Assembly (NCBI RefSeq): GCF_024195295.1
Contig: NZ_JAMFTH010000001.1
Coordinates: 1,853,428-1,917,427 of the forward strand
Direction of reading: 5' to 3'
DNA from: Gilvimarinus xylanilyticus
GTDB taxonomy: Bacteria > Pseudomonadota > Gammaproteobacteria > Pseudomonadales > Cellvibrionaceae
DNA: 64,000 bases
Under the pieces are notes generated by a model. It worked only from the letters and a program-made list of their open reading frames with translations. It did no database searches and was not told the DNA's origin. How positions within the stretch are numbered: the stretch's first letter is position 1; the number at the start of each line of letters is the position of its first letter. Below are positions 54,483-63,966 of this stretch, in pieces. The translations under genes were made by a program, and so were the position numbers.

Positions 54483-54522
54483 AAACACCGGGGCTGCACT
54501 CGCGGCCCCGCTTGCGATAAAA

Positions 54523-55008
54523 CTAGCGACTGACAGTCTGAGGTTGGGCCGATGCACTGGCGGGCGTAAAAGTCACTTCCACCCGACGGTTCTGAGCCCG
54601 CCCCGACTCTTCATCATTACTGGCCACAGGCTGGGATTCGCCCAAGCCATCAACTTGCCACTGGGTGGCCCCAGCGCGCTGCATTTGCAAATATTCCACC
54701 ACACTCTCAGCGCGCTGACGGGATAGCGTCTGGTTGTACCACTCGGGCCCTTGCGCGTCGGTGTGACCTTTGACCCCGGCGGTATATTCCACGCCCAGTT
54801 CTCTCGCGTCGTCGATCACCCCCAACAACTGAGTCTTAGCCAGCGGCTGCAAGTCGGCGGAATCAAACTCAAAGTGCACGGCAACTATTTGCGGACCCAG
54901 TTCTGCCGAAGAGTCCGACGCCGGCTCGGTTGTATCGGGTTCCGCCTGAGCAAAAGGAACGACACAGGCGAGAAAAAAACACCAAACGATAGGTTTACAT
55001 TTTGCCAT
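54523..55008 (-). CDS. OmpA-C-domain periplasmic protein
   Basis: A 161-aa protein from ATG 55008 with GAGGAG upstream. Signal peptide (MAKCKPIVWCFFLACVVPFAQA), then an OmpA-like peptidoglycan-binding domain: VHFEFDSADLQPLAKTQLLG, GHTDAQGPEWYNQTLSRQRA and GLGESQPVASNDEESGRAQNRRVEV. No beta-barrel is present. It probably ties the envelope to peptidoglycan. Confidence 0.88.
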   Translation of the reverse strand: MAKCKPIVWCFFLACVVPFAQAEPDTTEPASDSSAELGPQIVAVHFEFDSADLQPLAKTQLLGVIDDARELGVEYTAGVKGHTDAQGPEWYNQTLSRQRAESVVEYLQMQRAGATQWQVDGLGESQPVASNDEESGRAQNRRVEVTFTPASASAQPQTVSR

Positions 55009-55162
55009 TACACACTCCTCAATTATTTTACCCATTGAGCAATGCGAAGCCTGTGCCAACCGATAAAAGCCTCAGAGCAAGGGTAAACAGGCTTACCAAT
55101 CGGACAATAGAAGCAGGGACCGAGTAAAGTTTACGCCCAGGTGTAAATTTGTCCGGCGCGGA

Positions 55163-55519
55163 CTACCAATCCAAAAACACATCTTTAGGATCGAAACGAT
55201 AATCCACCGCCGAATCGGATTTGATATGGCGCATGGCGTTAATATCGCGCTGAGCCCGCAGCGACCACATGGGATGCTCATCGCTTAAGTATTCATATCC
55301 CTGGTTCTGTAACTGCCGCGCCACAGCCCGGCGCGCGCCTATGGCTTGCTCCAGCCGCTGGTAGGGCCCTTGCAGGCTACTTTTGTCGGGCTGCGGGCCA
55401 CTGCCGGCGTAGGCCAGCAGCGTGGCAATGTCGTCGTCATCGCGGCGCAGGTGAAGCTCCACCCGCCGCTCCCGATACTGTAAAACCAATGGGTCAGGGG
55501 TGTCGGGGATATCGGACAT
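55163..55519 (-). CDS. Hypothetical protein, 118 aa
   Basis: No signal peptide or membrane segment. Charged and helical, with LVLQYRERRVELHLRRDDDD and a C-terminal MRHIKSDSAVDYRFDPKDVF. No family recognised. It lies 21 bp after the esterase gene on the same strand and may be co-transcribed. Confidence 0.6.
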   Translation of the reverse strand: MSDIPDTPDPLVLQYRERRVELHLRRDDDDIATLLAYAGSGPQPDKSSLQGPYQRLEQAIGARRAVARQLQNQGYEYLSDEHPMWSLRAQRDINAMRHIKSDSAVDYRFDPKDVFLDW

Positions 55520-55540
55520 TAAACGAGCCCTCGTCTGGCG

Positions 55541-56557
55541 TTACAGATGCTCTTGCAGAAACGGCAAGATGTCTTGTTTTAGCACAGGCACGGCATGGGT
55601 ATCAAAGCAGCTGCCCAAGACTTCGATACAGCCGGTATCCATATAAGCGTGATTATTCCCTTTATAGATTTTAAGGCTCGCACTTTGCCCGGCGGCCTGT
55701 AGCTTATCGACATAGGCCTTTACCGCTTCGGGTGGTGTGGTGGTGTCCACGCTACCCACGTGATGGAATTGCGGCGGTAAACGGTACTCATCGCTTGGGG
55801 GAATATTGTAAAGCGGCGAGACGGCGCGGTAGTGCTCGGGGTGGTCGTCGGGATTAACCTCGTCGCCAAAAATACCGCGGGCCTCGGCGTTGGCAAATTG
55901 CCAAAACATATTTTGCGATGATTCAAATCCATTTTGCGCGGCGGCATACAAATCAAAGGCGCCGTAACTCACCACCGCCGCCTGTACTTTTAAGCCATCG
56001 GCCGCGGCCACCTGTTCGGCGGTTTTACCCTCGGGCAACCAAGTGGGGTTAAAACCCAAACTGTCACCGGCAAAACCGTCGCTTTCCAGGTTGCGCCCGG
56101 CGGCTAAGATCATACTGGTTAAATGCCCGCCTGCACTGTCGCCGGTAATGGCAACACGATTGGGGTCACCACCATAGTTGCCAATATGCGCTTTTACCCA
56201 CAGCAAGCCGCCGAATACGTCTTCGACGATTTCATTCATGGTGGTGGTATTGCCATTATCCGGCAGCAGGCGATAGTTCATATTCGCGACCACATAACCG
56301 CCGTGTTCGGCCAAATACTGGCTCATGGCGTCCATCACGCTTTCGTCATTAACCAGCCAGCCACCGCCGTGGTAAATCACCACCACCGGCCGGCTCTCGG
56401 CATCGGTTTTAGGGGTATAGATATCCAGTTTTAATGAGCGATCGCCAGCGACAGCCCACTCAATATCATCGTGCTTTTCAACCGAATAAGTGTCGCCATA
56501 AACCAGTGTGCTACAACTTAGCAGTATGGCGGTTAACAGATAAAAACGGTTTTTCAT
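55541..56557 (-). CDS. Exported alpha/beta-hydrolase (esterase/lipase, HSL-like)
   Basis: A 338-aa protein with a signal peptide (MKNRFYLLTAILLSCSTLVYG). Oxyanion motif HGGGW at residues 63-67, nucleophile Ser in GDSAGG (141), Asp in VGSVDTTTPP and His in GNNHAYM. Relation to BD-FAE-type esterases. Probable activity on acetyl- or feruloyl-type esters or other small esters in the periplasm (inference). Confidence 0.85.
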   Translation of the reverse strand: MKNRFYLLTAILLSCSTLVYGDTYSVEKHDDIEWAVAGDRSLKLDIYTPKTDAESRPVVVIYHGGGWLVNDESVMDAMSQYLAEHGGYVVANMNYRLLPDNGNTTTMNEIVEDVFGGLLWVKAHIGNYGGDPNRVAITGDSAGGHLTSMILAAGRNLESDGFAGDSLGFNPTWLPEGKTAEQVAAADGLKVQAAVVSYGAFDLYAAAQNGFESSQNMFWQFANAEARGIFGDEVNPDDHPEHYRAVSPLYNIPPSDEYRLPPQFHHVGSVDTTTPPEAVKAYVDKLQAAGQSASLKIYKGNNHAYMDTGCIEVLGSCFDTHAVPVLKQDILPFLQEHL

Positions 56558-56644
56558 GGCAAACTCCTGAGCGCGTTATTATGTTTGTGAATGGCTTTTA
56601 CCATAGCGAGGCGATCGATCTCTCGCCAGAATTTTTGCACCTCT

Positions 56645-57532
56645 TTACCCGTCTTGCTGGTTTGCCATCTGCATAAAAGCCGCCACATAATCGGTGTTTT
56701 TATCGGCCTCGCGAACGCCCAGGTAAATATGCTTGGCCACGCCGTCGCGCCCCAGGCTTATGGGTACTATCGGTAGATTCTCGGCATATTCCTCTACCAA
56801 CCAGCGCGGCAAAGCCGCCACCCCGCGCCCGGCAGCCACGGTATGCAGCATAATATCGGTGGTTTCAATGGTTTTGTGGCGTCTGGGGGCCAAGCCCGCC
56901 GGCATTAAGAAGTGGCTGTAAACGTCCAGCCGCTCCAAAGGCACAGGGTAGGAAATCAATACTTCATCAACCAGCTGTTCGGGTAGCACATAATTATTCG
57001 CTGCCAGGGGGTGCTCGGCGCCAACCACCAACACCTGCTCGTAGGCAAATACCGGGGTAAAGGACACACCGGGCTTGTGCAGCGGATCGGGGGTGACCAG
57101 CAGATCGATATCATGGCCAAACAGCGCCGCCATACCGCCAAACTGAAACTGCTGTTTAACATCCACATCCACCCCAGGCCAGGCTTTTAAGTAAGGGCCC
57201 ACTATCTTTAATAGCCACTGATAACAAGGGTGACACTCCATACCGATACGCAGGGCGCCCCGCTCCCCCGCTGCCATTTGGCGCAACACCTGTTCGGCGT
57301 GTTCAAACTGGGGTAACAGGCGATTGGCCAGCGACAGCAGGTATTCACCAGCGGCGGTCAGACGCAGCCTGCGCCCCTCCTTCTCCCACAGCTCAATTCC
57401 CAGGCGCTGTTCCAGCTTTTTGACTGAGTGGCTCAGCGCCGACTGCGTCAGGTGCAAGCGCTCGGCCGCACCGGTTAAAGTCCCTTCGCGCTCAACCGCG
57501 CGCAGCAAAGCCAGGTGGTGTCGCTCTAACAT
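56645..57532 (-). CDS. metR: LysR-family regulator, MetR-like
   Basis: A 295-aa LysR protein: N-terminal HTH (GTLTGAAERLHLTQSALSHS) and effector domain. It shares long features with E. coli MetR: ECHPCYQWL versus ECHSCIQWL, YPVPLERLDVYSHFLMPAG versus YPVQRSRLDVWRHFLQPAG, and DIMLHTVAAGRGVAALPRWLVE. MetR activates methionine genes with homocysteine as coinducer; metE or metH is not seen in the window. An 8-bp palindrome TTCATGAA overlaps its own start. Confidence 0.8.
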   Translation of the reverse strand: MLERHHLALLRAVEREGTLTGAAERLHLTQSALSHSVKKLEQRLGIELWEKEGRRLRLTAAGEYLLSLANRLLPQFEHAEQVLRQMAAGERGALRIGMECHPCYQWLLKIVGPYLKAWPGVDVDVKQQFQFGGMAALFGHDIDLLVTPDPLHKPGVSFTPVFAYEQVLVVGAEHPLAANNYVLPEQLVDEVLISYPVPLERLDVYSHFLMPAGLAPRRHKTIETTDIMLHTVAAGRGVAALPRWLVEEYAENLPIVPISLGRDGVAKHIYLGVREADKNTDYVAAFMQMANQQDG

Positions 57533-57710
57533 TTCATGAACTCAGGTAATCATTTGATACCAATACTACCACTTTTGGTCATAATTCGTGGTCAGCTCAT
57601 TAACTAGATTCTGCCAGATAGTCGTAGCTCCTTCGATCGGTGCAGCTAATACTAAACGAGTAACAATTGCCGTCTATACTTAGCGGCTCCGCTATTTATT
57701 CGAGGTGTTC

Positions 57711-58706
57711 GTGAGGTTTTCCGCCACTTTTTTTCTGCTTGCGACTGCAAGCTCACCTGTTCCCGCCGATTGGTCCATTGATCCTTCACTGATCGCCTTT
57801 GGCGATGTATACGCTATACCCGAGCACCATCTGGAGGCTGCTGATAATGATGCGGACTTGTGGCTGCGCAGGCTCTATTTAACCCTGGACTTAACACCCG
57901 CCGAGTTACCCGTTAGCCTTCGCTTGCGCAGTGAAACCAACGGCCCGGATCATATTGCCGAGGGCGATGACTTCAGCAACCAGTTAAAGGATGCCTACCT
58001 TGCATGGGACATCCATAGGCATCAGGTTATCTTCGGTAAACAGAGCGCGCTAACGTTCCAACGCATCGAATCATTTTGGCAATTCCGTTCGCTGGAGAAA
58101 ACCGCGCCGGATTTACAGGGCATTACCAGCCGAATTTTTGGTCTGGGCGTTAATGGCCCGCTGTTTAGCGATAAGATTCGCTATGCGATTGCAACCTCTA
58201 CCAGCGCCACCCTGGGTGTAGACCACGCCCAACAAGCCAAATACCAAGCATCGCTCGACGTAAAACTAACGGAGCGGCTATCGCTAGAACTGTATGCCGA
58301 TGGGCTAAAAAGCGAGCATGAAACCCCCAGCGCCAATACCGAGCAAGTGTTTATTCGCTGGCAGGACGACAAAACCCGTATCGGTGCGCACTATACCCAC
58401 CGCGACTCACGCGGCGGCAACAATACCCCCGGCGATGTCGAGCTCTTCTCAGTATTTGCCTCAACCTCGGCAACGCCCTGGCCACTCATTGCCCGTGTAG
58501 ACCGCTTGCTTAAGCCCAGCGCGCGCGGCGAAAACATCGACTATATGCCGTTTTCTCCCGAGTCCAAGTCCACCCTGTATATTCTGGGAAGCGAGTACCG
58601 GCTCTCACCTGAATTTCGCTTACTGCCCAATATTGAGTATGTGGATTACGACGGGGATATAACGAGCGATTGGTATCTAAAACTCACACTGGAATTTTCC
58701 CTTTAA
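57711..58706 (+). CDS. Outer-membrane beta-barrel (porin-like) protein
   Basis: A 331-aa product. GTG 57711 gives a signal peptide (MRFSATFFLLATASSPVPA) with CGAGG upstream; GTG 57705 is an alternative. The rest shows alternating amphipathic strands (WLRRLYLTLDLTPAELPVSL, KSTLYILGSEYRLSPEFRLL) and ends with YLKLTLEFSL, an aromatic-type OMP C-terminus. It may be a phosphate- or sugar-selective porin or a member of the alginate-type barrels; not resolved. It diverges from metR. Confidence 0.65.
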   Translation: MRFSATFFLLATASSPVPADWSIDPSLIAFGDVYAIPEHHLEAADNDADLWLRRLYLTLDLTPAELPVSLRLRSETNGPDHIAEGDDFSNQLKDAYLAWDIHRHQVIFGKQSALTFQRIESFWQFRSLEKTAPDLQGITSRIFGLGVNGPLFSDKIRYAIATSTSATLGVDHAQQAKYQASLDVKLTERLSLELYADGLKSEHETPSANTEQVFIRWQDDKTRIGAHYTHRDSRGGNNTPGDVELFSVFASTSATPWPLIARVDRLLKPSARGENIDYMPFSPESKSTLYILGSEYRLSPEFRLLPNIEYVDYDGDITSDWYLKLTLEFSL

Positions 58707-58909
58707 GGAAAGAACAGTTCGGGTTTAGCCTTGCCAGAGATCAAGACATTGTCGCTAACTAACGGCAAGACAACGGCCACACTGCTGACGAAAAACTCGG
58801 TATACGAATGTATCAAACTGTAAAGTTAGTACACGCACACGAACTTCACTCCGACTTTTGCCTCCAACTCCGCACTCTGGAATCGCCAACAATAAGTGGA
58901 GTGCATCCT

Positions 58910-59686
58910 ATGCTTGTAAAACCGAAAACCGATTTAAACCTTACACAAACCAGCCGTCGTCACCTACTAATGGGATTAGGTGCAAGCCTGGCTGGTGCGG
59001 GGCTGGCCGGATGCGGCTCTGGCAGCAGTAACGACACGGGGGCCGCAAATGCAAGCAGCTCATCCAGTATAAGCACGGGGCAAGGCAGTTGTGTGCTAAT
59101 TCCACAAGAAACTGAAGGCCCCTATCCACTGTCAGCAATCCTCAGCAACTCGGCTTATGTTCGCGGCACTATTCACGAAGACAAACCAGGCATTCCGCTC
59201 ACGTTAAAATTTAATTTAGTAGACATCAATAACGGATGCGAAGCTTTTCCCTATGCGTCTATTTATGTCTGGCACTGCGACAAAGACGGGCTTTACTCCG
59301 GCTATTCTCAGCCGGGCGCCAATACCATCGGCGAAACTTTCTGCCGAGGCGTGCAAGACGTAAATCAAAACGGCGAAGTGACTTTCCACACCATTTTCCC
59401 CGGTTGGTATGCGGGGCGACTAACGCACATTCACTTTCAAGTATTTCTCTACAATGATACGGCCTCGGTCGCTACCGCCACCTCTCAACTGGCGTTTCCC
59501 GATGACGTAGTTGAAGCCGTTTATAACTCTGATCTCTATCGTGAGAAAGGACAAAACACGTCGGTGCGATCATACGCTGAAGACGGCATTTTTGCCGATG
59601 GCATTGAGAGCCAGCTTGTCAGCATCAACGGTTCGGTAAGCGATGGATACACTGCGACACTGACCATAGGCGTCGCAGTAAATTAG
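58910..59686 (+). CDS. Tat-exported intradiol ring-cleavage dioxygenase-like lipoprotein
   Basis: A 258-aa protein from ATG 58910 (TGGAG upstream). The N-terminus has a twin-arginine motif with lipobox: SRRHLLMGLGASLAGAGLAGC. The dioxygenase domain has the expected non-heme Fe(III) ligands: Tyr in ETEGPYPLS, Tyr in FPGWYAGRLTHIHFQV and two His in the same block. Exported members of the family act outside the cytoplasm on catechol-like or lignin-derived aromatics. The sequence DKDGLYSGYS is typical. Confidence 0.87.
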   Translation: MLVKPKTDLNLTQTSRRHLLMGLGASLAGAGLAGCGSGSSNDTGAANASSSSSISTGQGSCVLIPQETEGPYPLSAILSNSAYVRGTIHEDKPGIPLTLKFNLVDINNGCEAFPYASIYVWHCDKDGLYSGYSQPGANTIGETFCRGVQDVNQNGEVTFHTIFPGWYAGRLTHIHFQVFLYNDTASVATATSQLAFPDDVVEAVYNSDLYREKGQNTSVRSYAEDGIFADGIESQLVSINGSVSDGYTATLTIGVAVN

Positions 59687-59744
59687 CGGCAATTGTATTG
59701 AAAGCCATAGCGAGCGGCCTATTCGCGGGCCGCTCGCATAATAA

Positions 59745-60030
59745 CTCTTCGAGAGTTACATTGCCGCCTGACGGCTGGAGCAGTGCGAAAAAGAAAAAAC
59801 CAATCGAAACCACACTTACCACCGCCAAACCATGGGCCATGGTCAAGCCCCACAGAACAGTGATATCGCTTGACGCATATTCTGCACTTCTAACATCCAG
59901 GGAAGCTGTCTAACGGCGCCCACTCGGGAAAGTTGGCACGAAAACCACAAGCACTGCCATGACCAATGCCGTACTCAACTTTAATTAAGTTCCAAGCTCC
60001 AAACTCCAAGTTTCAATGCCAAGACCAACA
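59745..60030 (-). pseudogene. Decayed duplicate of the 3' half of dsbB
   Basis: The minus strand reads LIKVEYGIGHGSACGFRANFP, then EWAPLDSFPG, like LIKVEYNIGHGSACGFKANFP of the intact dsbB 1 kb away. Downstream, in a different frame, PWMLEVQNMRQA matches PWMFEVQDMCQA, and then a further shift gives LTMAHGLAVVS. At least two frameshifts and a small duplication (AACTTGGAGTTTGGAGCTTG) break it. Confidence 0.8.
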
Positions 60031-60146
60031 TTCAAACCAAGCCCCGCCAACGCTCCCTCAACGCCAGCGCTTTAACCACAGCGCGACCACGCTTAACAAA
60101 AAGGTGGTTGGGAACGTACATAGCGACAGAGTACCTTTAACGTCCA

Positions 60147-60629
60147 CTAATCGCAGCTGTTAACCACCTCACCCGAAAACTCTACCGGGGTATCGGAAGC
60201 CTCAATCGCGATAAAACAATAGGGGTAAGTGAGTGCGCCATCGGCGCCGCAGGTTTGCGGTTCGCCTTCGCGGTAGTTCACCTGAAGTTTCTCACCCCGG
60301 TCTTCGATGTTAATCACATCAATGCTGTGGCCGCTAGAGGACTTTACCCCAGCGTGAAGTACGACCACACGATGGGTTTCAAAGTTAACCTCGGGCGCCT
60401 CGTCTTGCGCGTTCAAATCGGTTGCCAAGTATCTTTCACGGTAGGCGTGGGGGTCAGTTAACACGTCAAAATAGGGTTCGGTATAGCTTGTATGCGAAGC
60501 CACCGCGGGGCAATCAAGTCGCGTAAAGTTTACCTCGGGCGATTCATCAGAACCGGAACCACACCCAACCAGCAATGCCAATAACAAACCACCGATTAAA
60601 AAATTGTACAAAGACCTTTTACGACTCAT
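60147..60629 (-). CDS. PrcB_C-domain lipoprotein
   Basis: A 160-aa protein from ATG 60629 with a lipoprotein signal (NFLIGGLLLALLVGCGSGSD). The C-terminal region (HRVVVLHAGVKSSSGHSIDV, then LTYPYCFIAIEASD) matches the PrcB C-terminal fold known from protease-complex PrcB. Function is uncertain. It lies 67 bp after dsbB. Confidence 0.7.
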   Translation of the reverse strand: MSRKRSLYNFLIGGLLLALLVGCGSGSDESPEVNFTRLDCPAVASHTSYTEPYFDVLTDPHAYRERYLATDLNAQDEAPEVNFETHRVVVLHAGVKSSSGHSIDVINIEDRGEKLQVNYREGEPQTCGADGALTYPYCFIAIEASDTPVEFSGEVVNSCD

Positions 60630-60696
60630 AAATCCCTTTCTCCATTCATTAAAAAATCCATCCAAGAATGCAACGGTAAAATTAAAACCTGAACGG

Positions 60697-61224
60697 TTAA
60701 ATCTTCTTGTTAAAAACACTACCCACCAGAGCCAATAAAAACATCGCGAGCAATCCGGCGCTTACCAGGGCCAAACCATGGGCCATGGTCAAACCCAAAA
60801 ACACTGGCGGCGTGGCCTGACACATATCCTGCACTTCGAACATCCAGGGCATCCAGGTATCCAGCGGCGCCCAGGTGGGGAAGTTGGCTTTAAAACCGCA
60901 GGCGCTGCCGTGGCCGATATTGTATTCGACTTTTATCAGGTTCCAGGTCTCCAGCGCCAGGCCCAGACTTAACCCCAAACCGGCCAGCGAGCTGATCACC
61001 CGCCCCCAATGCCTGCGGGTTAAGCCTAGCGCCAGTAGGCTTAACAAAAACAGTGCTGCCACCCAGACGCGCACATAAATGCAAAGCTCGCAGGGGTAAT
61101 AGTGTTTGACATGCTGAAAATACAATGCCCCAGCCTCAAGGCCGAGCATTAGCAGCGCGACAGCGAGCCAAAACTTACGGCAGGCTGCCGCACTCAATAA
61201 TCTGCTTACCAACCTTCTACTCAT
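60697..61224 (-). CDS. dsbB: Disulfide bond formation protein DsbB
   Basis: A 175-aa four-TM inner-membrane protein that reoxidises DsbA and passes electrons to quinones. CELC is at residues 45-48, and the second Cys pair is at about 109 and 135 (GSACGF; QDMCQAT). All four Cys are present. It lies downstream of a SnoaL-like gene, with a decayed copy of its 3' half at 59745-60030. Confidence 0.92.
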   Translation of the reverse strand: MSRRLVSRLLSAAACRKFWLAVALLMLGLEAGALYFQHVKHYYPCELCIYVRVWVAALFLLSLLALGLTRRHWGRVISSLAGLGLSLGLALETWNLIKVEYNIGHGSACGFKANFPTWAPLDTWMPWMFEVQDMCQATPPVFLGLTMAHGLALVSAGLLAMFLLALVGSVFNKKI

Positions 61225-61256
61225 ACTTTAGTATCCATTTATTTGATAACCCCACC

Positions 61257-61628
61257 TCAATCGAGCAGCGTCCGGTAGGTGGTGACCTGCTTTATGCTCT
61301 GGCCTTTGGCATTGGTGAAATCAAATATATCGCACTGGCGATACTGTGTATTTCCAATGTTAAGTCGGGCATTAACCGCCCCACTTTTGCCGAGGGTAAT
61401 AACATGGGTAATCGTCACTGAACCGGGCGGCTGTCGCTGTGTTAGATAAACGTGGATATCTTCGCCGGTTAGGGTTTGCCCGTCCGCCAAATGCCACACA
61501 CAATCGTGGCTCAACAAAGTTGAAGCCGCCTTGGTATCCCCCACCAGCAAGGCTACGGCGATAGTTTCCACCCGCTGGTTTTTGGGTGAATTTTTACACT
61601 GACCACTGAGAATAATTTCGAGTTTCAT
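61257..61628 (-). CDS. SnoaL/NTF2-like protein
   Basis: A 123-aa protein with the NTF2-fold pattern ([59 protein letters not shown]). Active residues cannot be assigned. The ATG overlaps the stop of recQ (ATGA), so it is co-translated with it. Confidence 0.7.
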   Translation of the reverse strand: MKLEIILSGQCKNSPKNQRVETIAVALLVGDTKAASTLLSHDCVWHLADGQTLTGEDIHVYLTQRQPPGSVTITHVITLGKSGAVNARLNIGNTQYRQCDIFDFTNAKGQSIKQVTTYRTLLD

Positions 61629-63775
61629 TCACTGGTCTCCCGCACAATTACGGCCCTGACGCAGCGCAGAATGCCGTAATCATAGGCGCCGTCCAGCGCT
61701 TCATAGACGGGTTTGAGTTTAAAAGGTTCATCGTCGTGGGCGAGCATGGCATCAAAGATGGCGTCCAGCTCCTGCTCGGGCAGCTCCACCACCTCGGCCA
61801 CATCCAGCTGCCCCTGCTCTATCAGCCCCGCCAAATGGCCGTAGACCGTAGTTTCGGTAATGTCGCGCTGGCGGGCGATATCCGCCACCCCCATGCCCGC
61901 TTTAAACAGGGCAAAGGTCTCGTGTTCGGTGGCTTTAACATTGGCGGCACTGCCGGCGTACTCGGCCAGGTTTTCCACATGTTCGGTAATCGCGGCGACA
62001 AAGTCCTCGCCATAGTGCTCAAGCTTGCTCGCCCCAACCCCCGAAATGCGCCCCAGGGCTTCGTTGCTTTGGGGCTGGTGGCTCACCATTTCCATTAAGC
62101 TGGCATCGTGAAAAATCATGTAGGGCGGTATGCCCTGCTCGTCCGCCAAAGTTTTACGCAGGCTGCGCAGCTTGTCCCACAGAGCTTTATCGGGACCACT
62201 CAGATTAGCCCCGCCACTGCTGCGGGCGGCCTTGCGTTCACCGGCGACTTTAATATCTTTGCGCAGCTGAATACTCTGCTCGCCCTTTAGAAGCGGACGG
62301 CACTTTTCCGTGAGCAGCAACCCGCCGAAACCGCCCACATCTACCTGCATATGGCCGCGAGCCACCAGCTGGCGAAACACCGAGCGCCATTGGTTGGCAT
62401 CCAGCTCTTCACCGATACCAAAGGTGCTGAGTTTTTGGTGATTAAACTGGGTGACTTTGGCATTGTCTTTACCCAGCAGCACATCAATCAGATGGTTCAC
62501 CCCAAAACGTTGGCCGGTGCGGTAGCAGACACTTAGGGCTTTCTGCGCCGCCACAGTCCCCTCGAAAGTTTCCGGCGGCGTCAGGCAGGTGTCGCAATTA
62601 CCACATGATTGATGATCGGTCTCACCAAAGTAAGACAGCAGCGCCTGGCGACGACAACTGGTGATTTCACACAAGCCCAGCATGGCATCCAGCTTGTGGT
62701 GCTCTACCCGCTTGTGTTCGTCGGTACCCTGGGACTGACTGAGCATTTGCTTCAGCTTAATCACATCTTGTACACCATAGGCCATCCAGGCGGTAGCGGG
62801 CTGACCATCGCGCCCGGCACGGCCGGTTTCCTGATAGTAAGATTCAATGCTTTTGGGCAAATCCAGGTGAGCCACAAAGCGCACATCGGGTTTATCAATA
62901 CCCATCCCAAAGGCGATGGTGGCCACTACAATCACACCGTCTTCGCGCAGGAACCGCTCCTGGTTCTGCTGGCGGGTGGCCGAGGGCAACCCCGCGTGAT
63001 AGGGCAAGGCGGTATAACCCTGGGCGCTTAACCAGGCGGCGGTTTCCTCGACTTTGCGCCGGGACAGACAATACACAATACCGGCATCTGTGGGGTGCTC
63101 ATTGTGCAAAAAACGCAGTAACTGCTGGCGCGCATTCTGCTTTTGCTCAATGCGGTACTGAATATTCGGCCGGTCAAAACCGCTGACAAACTGCGCCGCC
63201 TGCTCTAACTGCAAGCGGCTGACAATTTCCGCGCGGGTGCGATCATCGGCGGTTGCGGTAAGAGCAATACGGGGTATTTGCGGAAACTGCTGGTGCAGCA
63301 GGCTCAGCTGTAAATAGTCGGAACGAAAGTCGTGCCCCCACTGCGACACACAGTGAGCCTCGTCAATCGCGAACAGCGACACCGGCAGGCGCTGCAGTAG
63401 CTCCAGGGTGCGCGGCTGAATCAGACGCTCGGGGGCGACATAGAGGATTTTTATATCCCCCGCCTGCAGGCCCTGCTCCACCGAGCGCACCTCATCCATA
63501 CTGAGGCTGGAATTTAAATAAGCCGCACTGACCCCCAGCTGCCCCAGGGCGTCCACTTGATCTTGCATCAGCGCGATCAGCGGCGATACCACCACCGCCA
63601 CGCCGTCCCGCACCAGCGCCGGAATTTGATAGCACAGGGATTTACCGCCCCCCGTAGGCATTAACACCAGGGCGTCGCGCCCGGCAATGAGGGTATCGAT
63701 AATCTCGGCCTGCTGACCGCGAAATGCGTCATAGCCGAAGGTATTTTGCAGGGTATCTAGAGCAGCTGAATTCAT
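61625..63775 (-). CDS. recQ: ATP-dependent DNA helicase RecQ
   Basis: A 716-aa 3'-5' helicase. Walker [19 protein letters not shown] in [17 protein letters not shown], motif [15 protein letters not shown], a zinc-binding Cys set (CEITSC, CGNC, C), winged-helix and an HRDC domain ([19 protein letters not shown]...). The C-terminus continues with an HTH-like segment ([20 protein letters not shown]) beyond the usual E. coli length. Works in recombination and repair. Confidence 0.96.
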   Translation of the reverse strand: MNSAALDTLQNTFGYDAFRGQQAEIIDTLIAGRDALVLMPTGGGKSLCYQIPALVRDGVAVVVSPLIALMQDQVDALGQLGVSAAYLNSSLSMDEVRSVEQGLQAGDIKILYVAPERLIQPRTLELLQRLPVSLFAIDEAHCVSQWGHDFRSDYLQLSLLHQQFPQIPRIALTATADDRTRAEIVSRLQLEQAAQFVSGFDRPNIQYRIEQKQNARQQLLRFLHNEHPTDAGIVYCLSRRKVEETAAWLSAQGYTALPYHAGLPSATRQQNQERFLREDGVIVVATIAFGMGIDKPDVRFVAHLDLPKSIESYYQETGRAGRDGQPATAWMAYGVQDVIKLKQMLSQSQGTDEHKRVEHHKLDAMLGLCEITSCRRQALLSYFGETDHQSCGNCDTCLTPPETFEGTVAAQKALSVCYRTGQRFGVNHLIDVLLGKDNAKVTQFNHQKLSTFGIGEELDANQWRSVFRQLVARGHMQVDVGGFGGLLLTEKCRPLLKGEQSIQLRKDIKVAGERKAARSSGGANLSGPDKALWDKLRSLRKTLADEQGIPPYMIFHDASLMEMVSHQPQSNEALGRISGVGASKLEHYGEDFVAAITEHVENLAEYAGSAANVKATEHETFALFKAGMGVADIARQRDITETTVYGHLAGLIEQGQLDVAEVVELPEQELDAIFDAMLAHDDEPFKLKPVYEALDGAYDYGILRCVRAVIVRETSE

Positions 63776-63908
63776 CCGTGAGAGTCTACCAGTTTGCTAG
63801 GCAAAAATCGGCAAGTCCTGCACCTACCGGTGTCCTGTCCGAGAAGTTAGCTCAATTATGTAACCCACGCAAAGATGGCTAGCCCCAGTCCAACCCCGGC
63901 TTTCGGCC

Positions 63909-63926
63909 ATGACATTTGTATGACAC
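63909..63926 (-). promoter_or_regulatory. Pho-box-like site near the right edge
   Basis: On the minus strand GTGTCAT-ACAA-ATGTCAT resembles the PhoB consensus CTGTCAT-4-CTGTCAT with few mismatches. It points toward recQ on the minus strand, or it could belong to the gene that begins near 63967. Only one pair of repeats, so less secure than the 1179 array. Confidence 0.4.
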
Positions 63927-63966
63927 GCCCCCGATACGCTTTCAATCACCACAGTGGCACCGTAAT

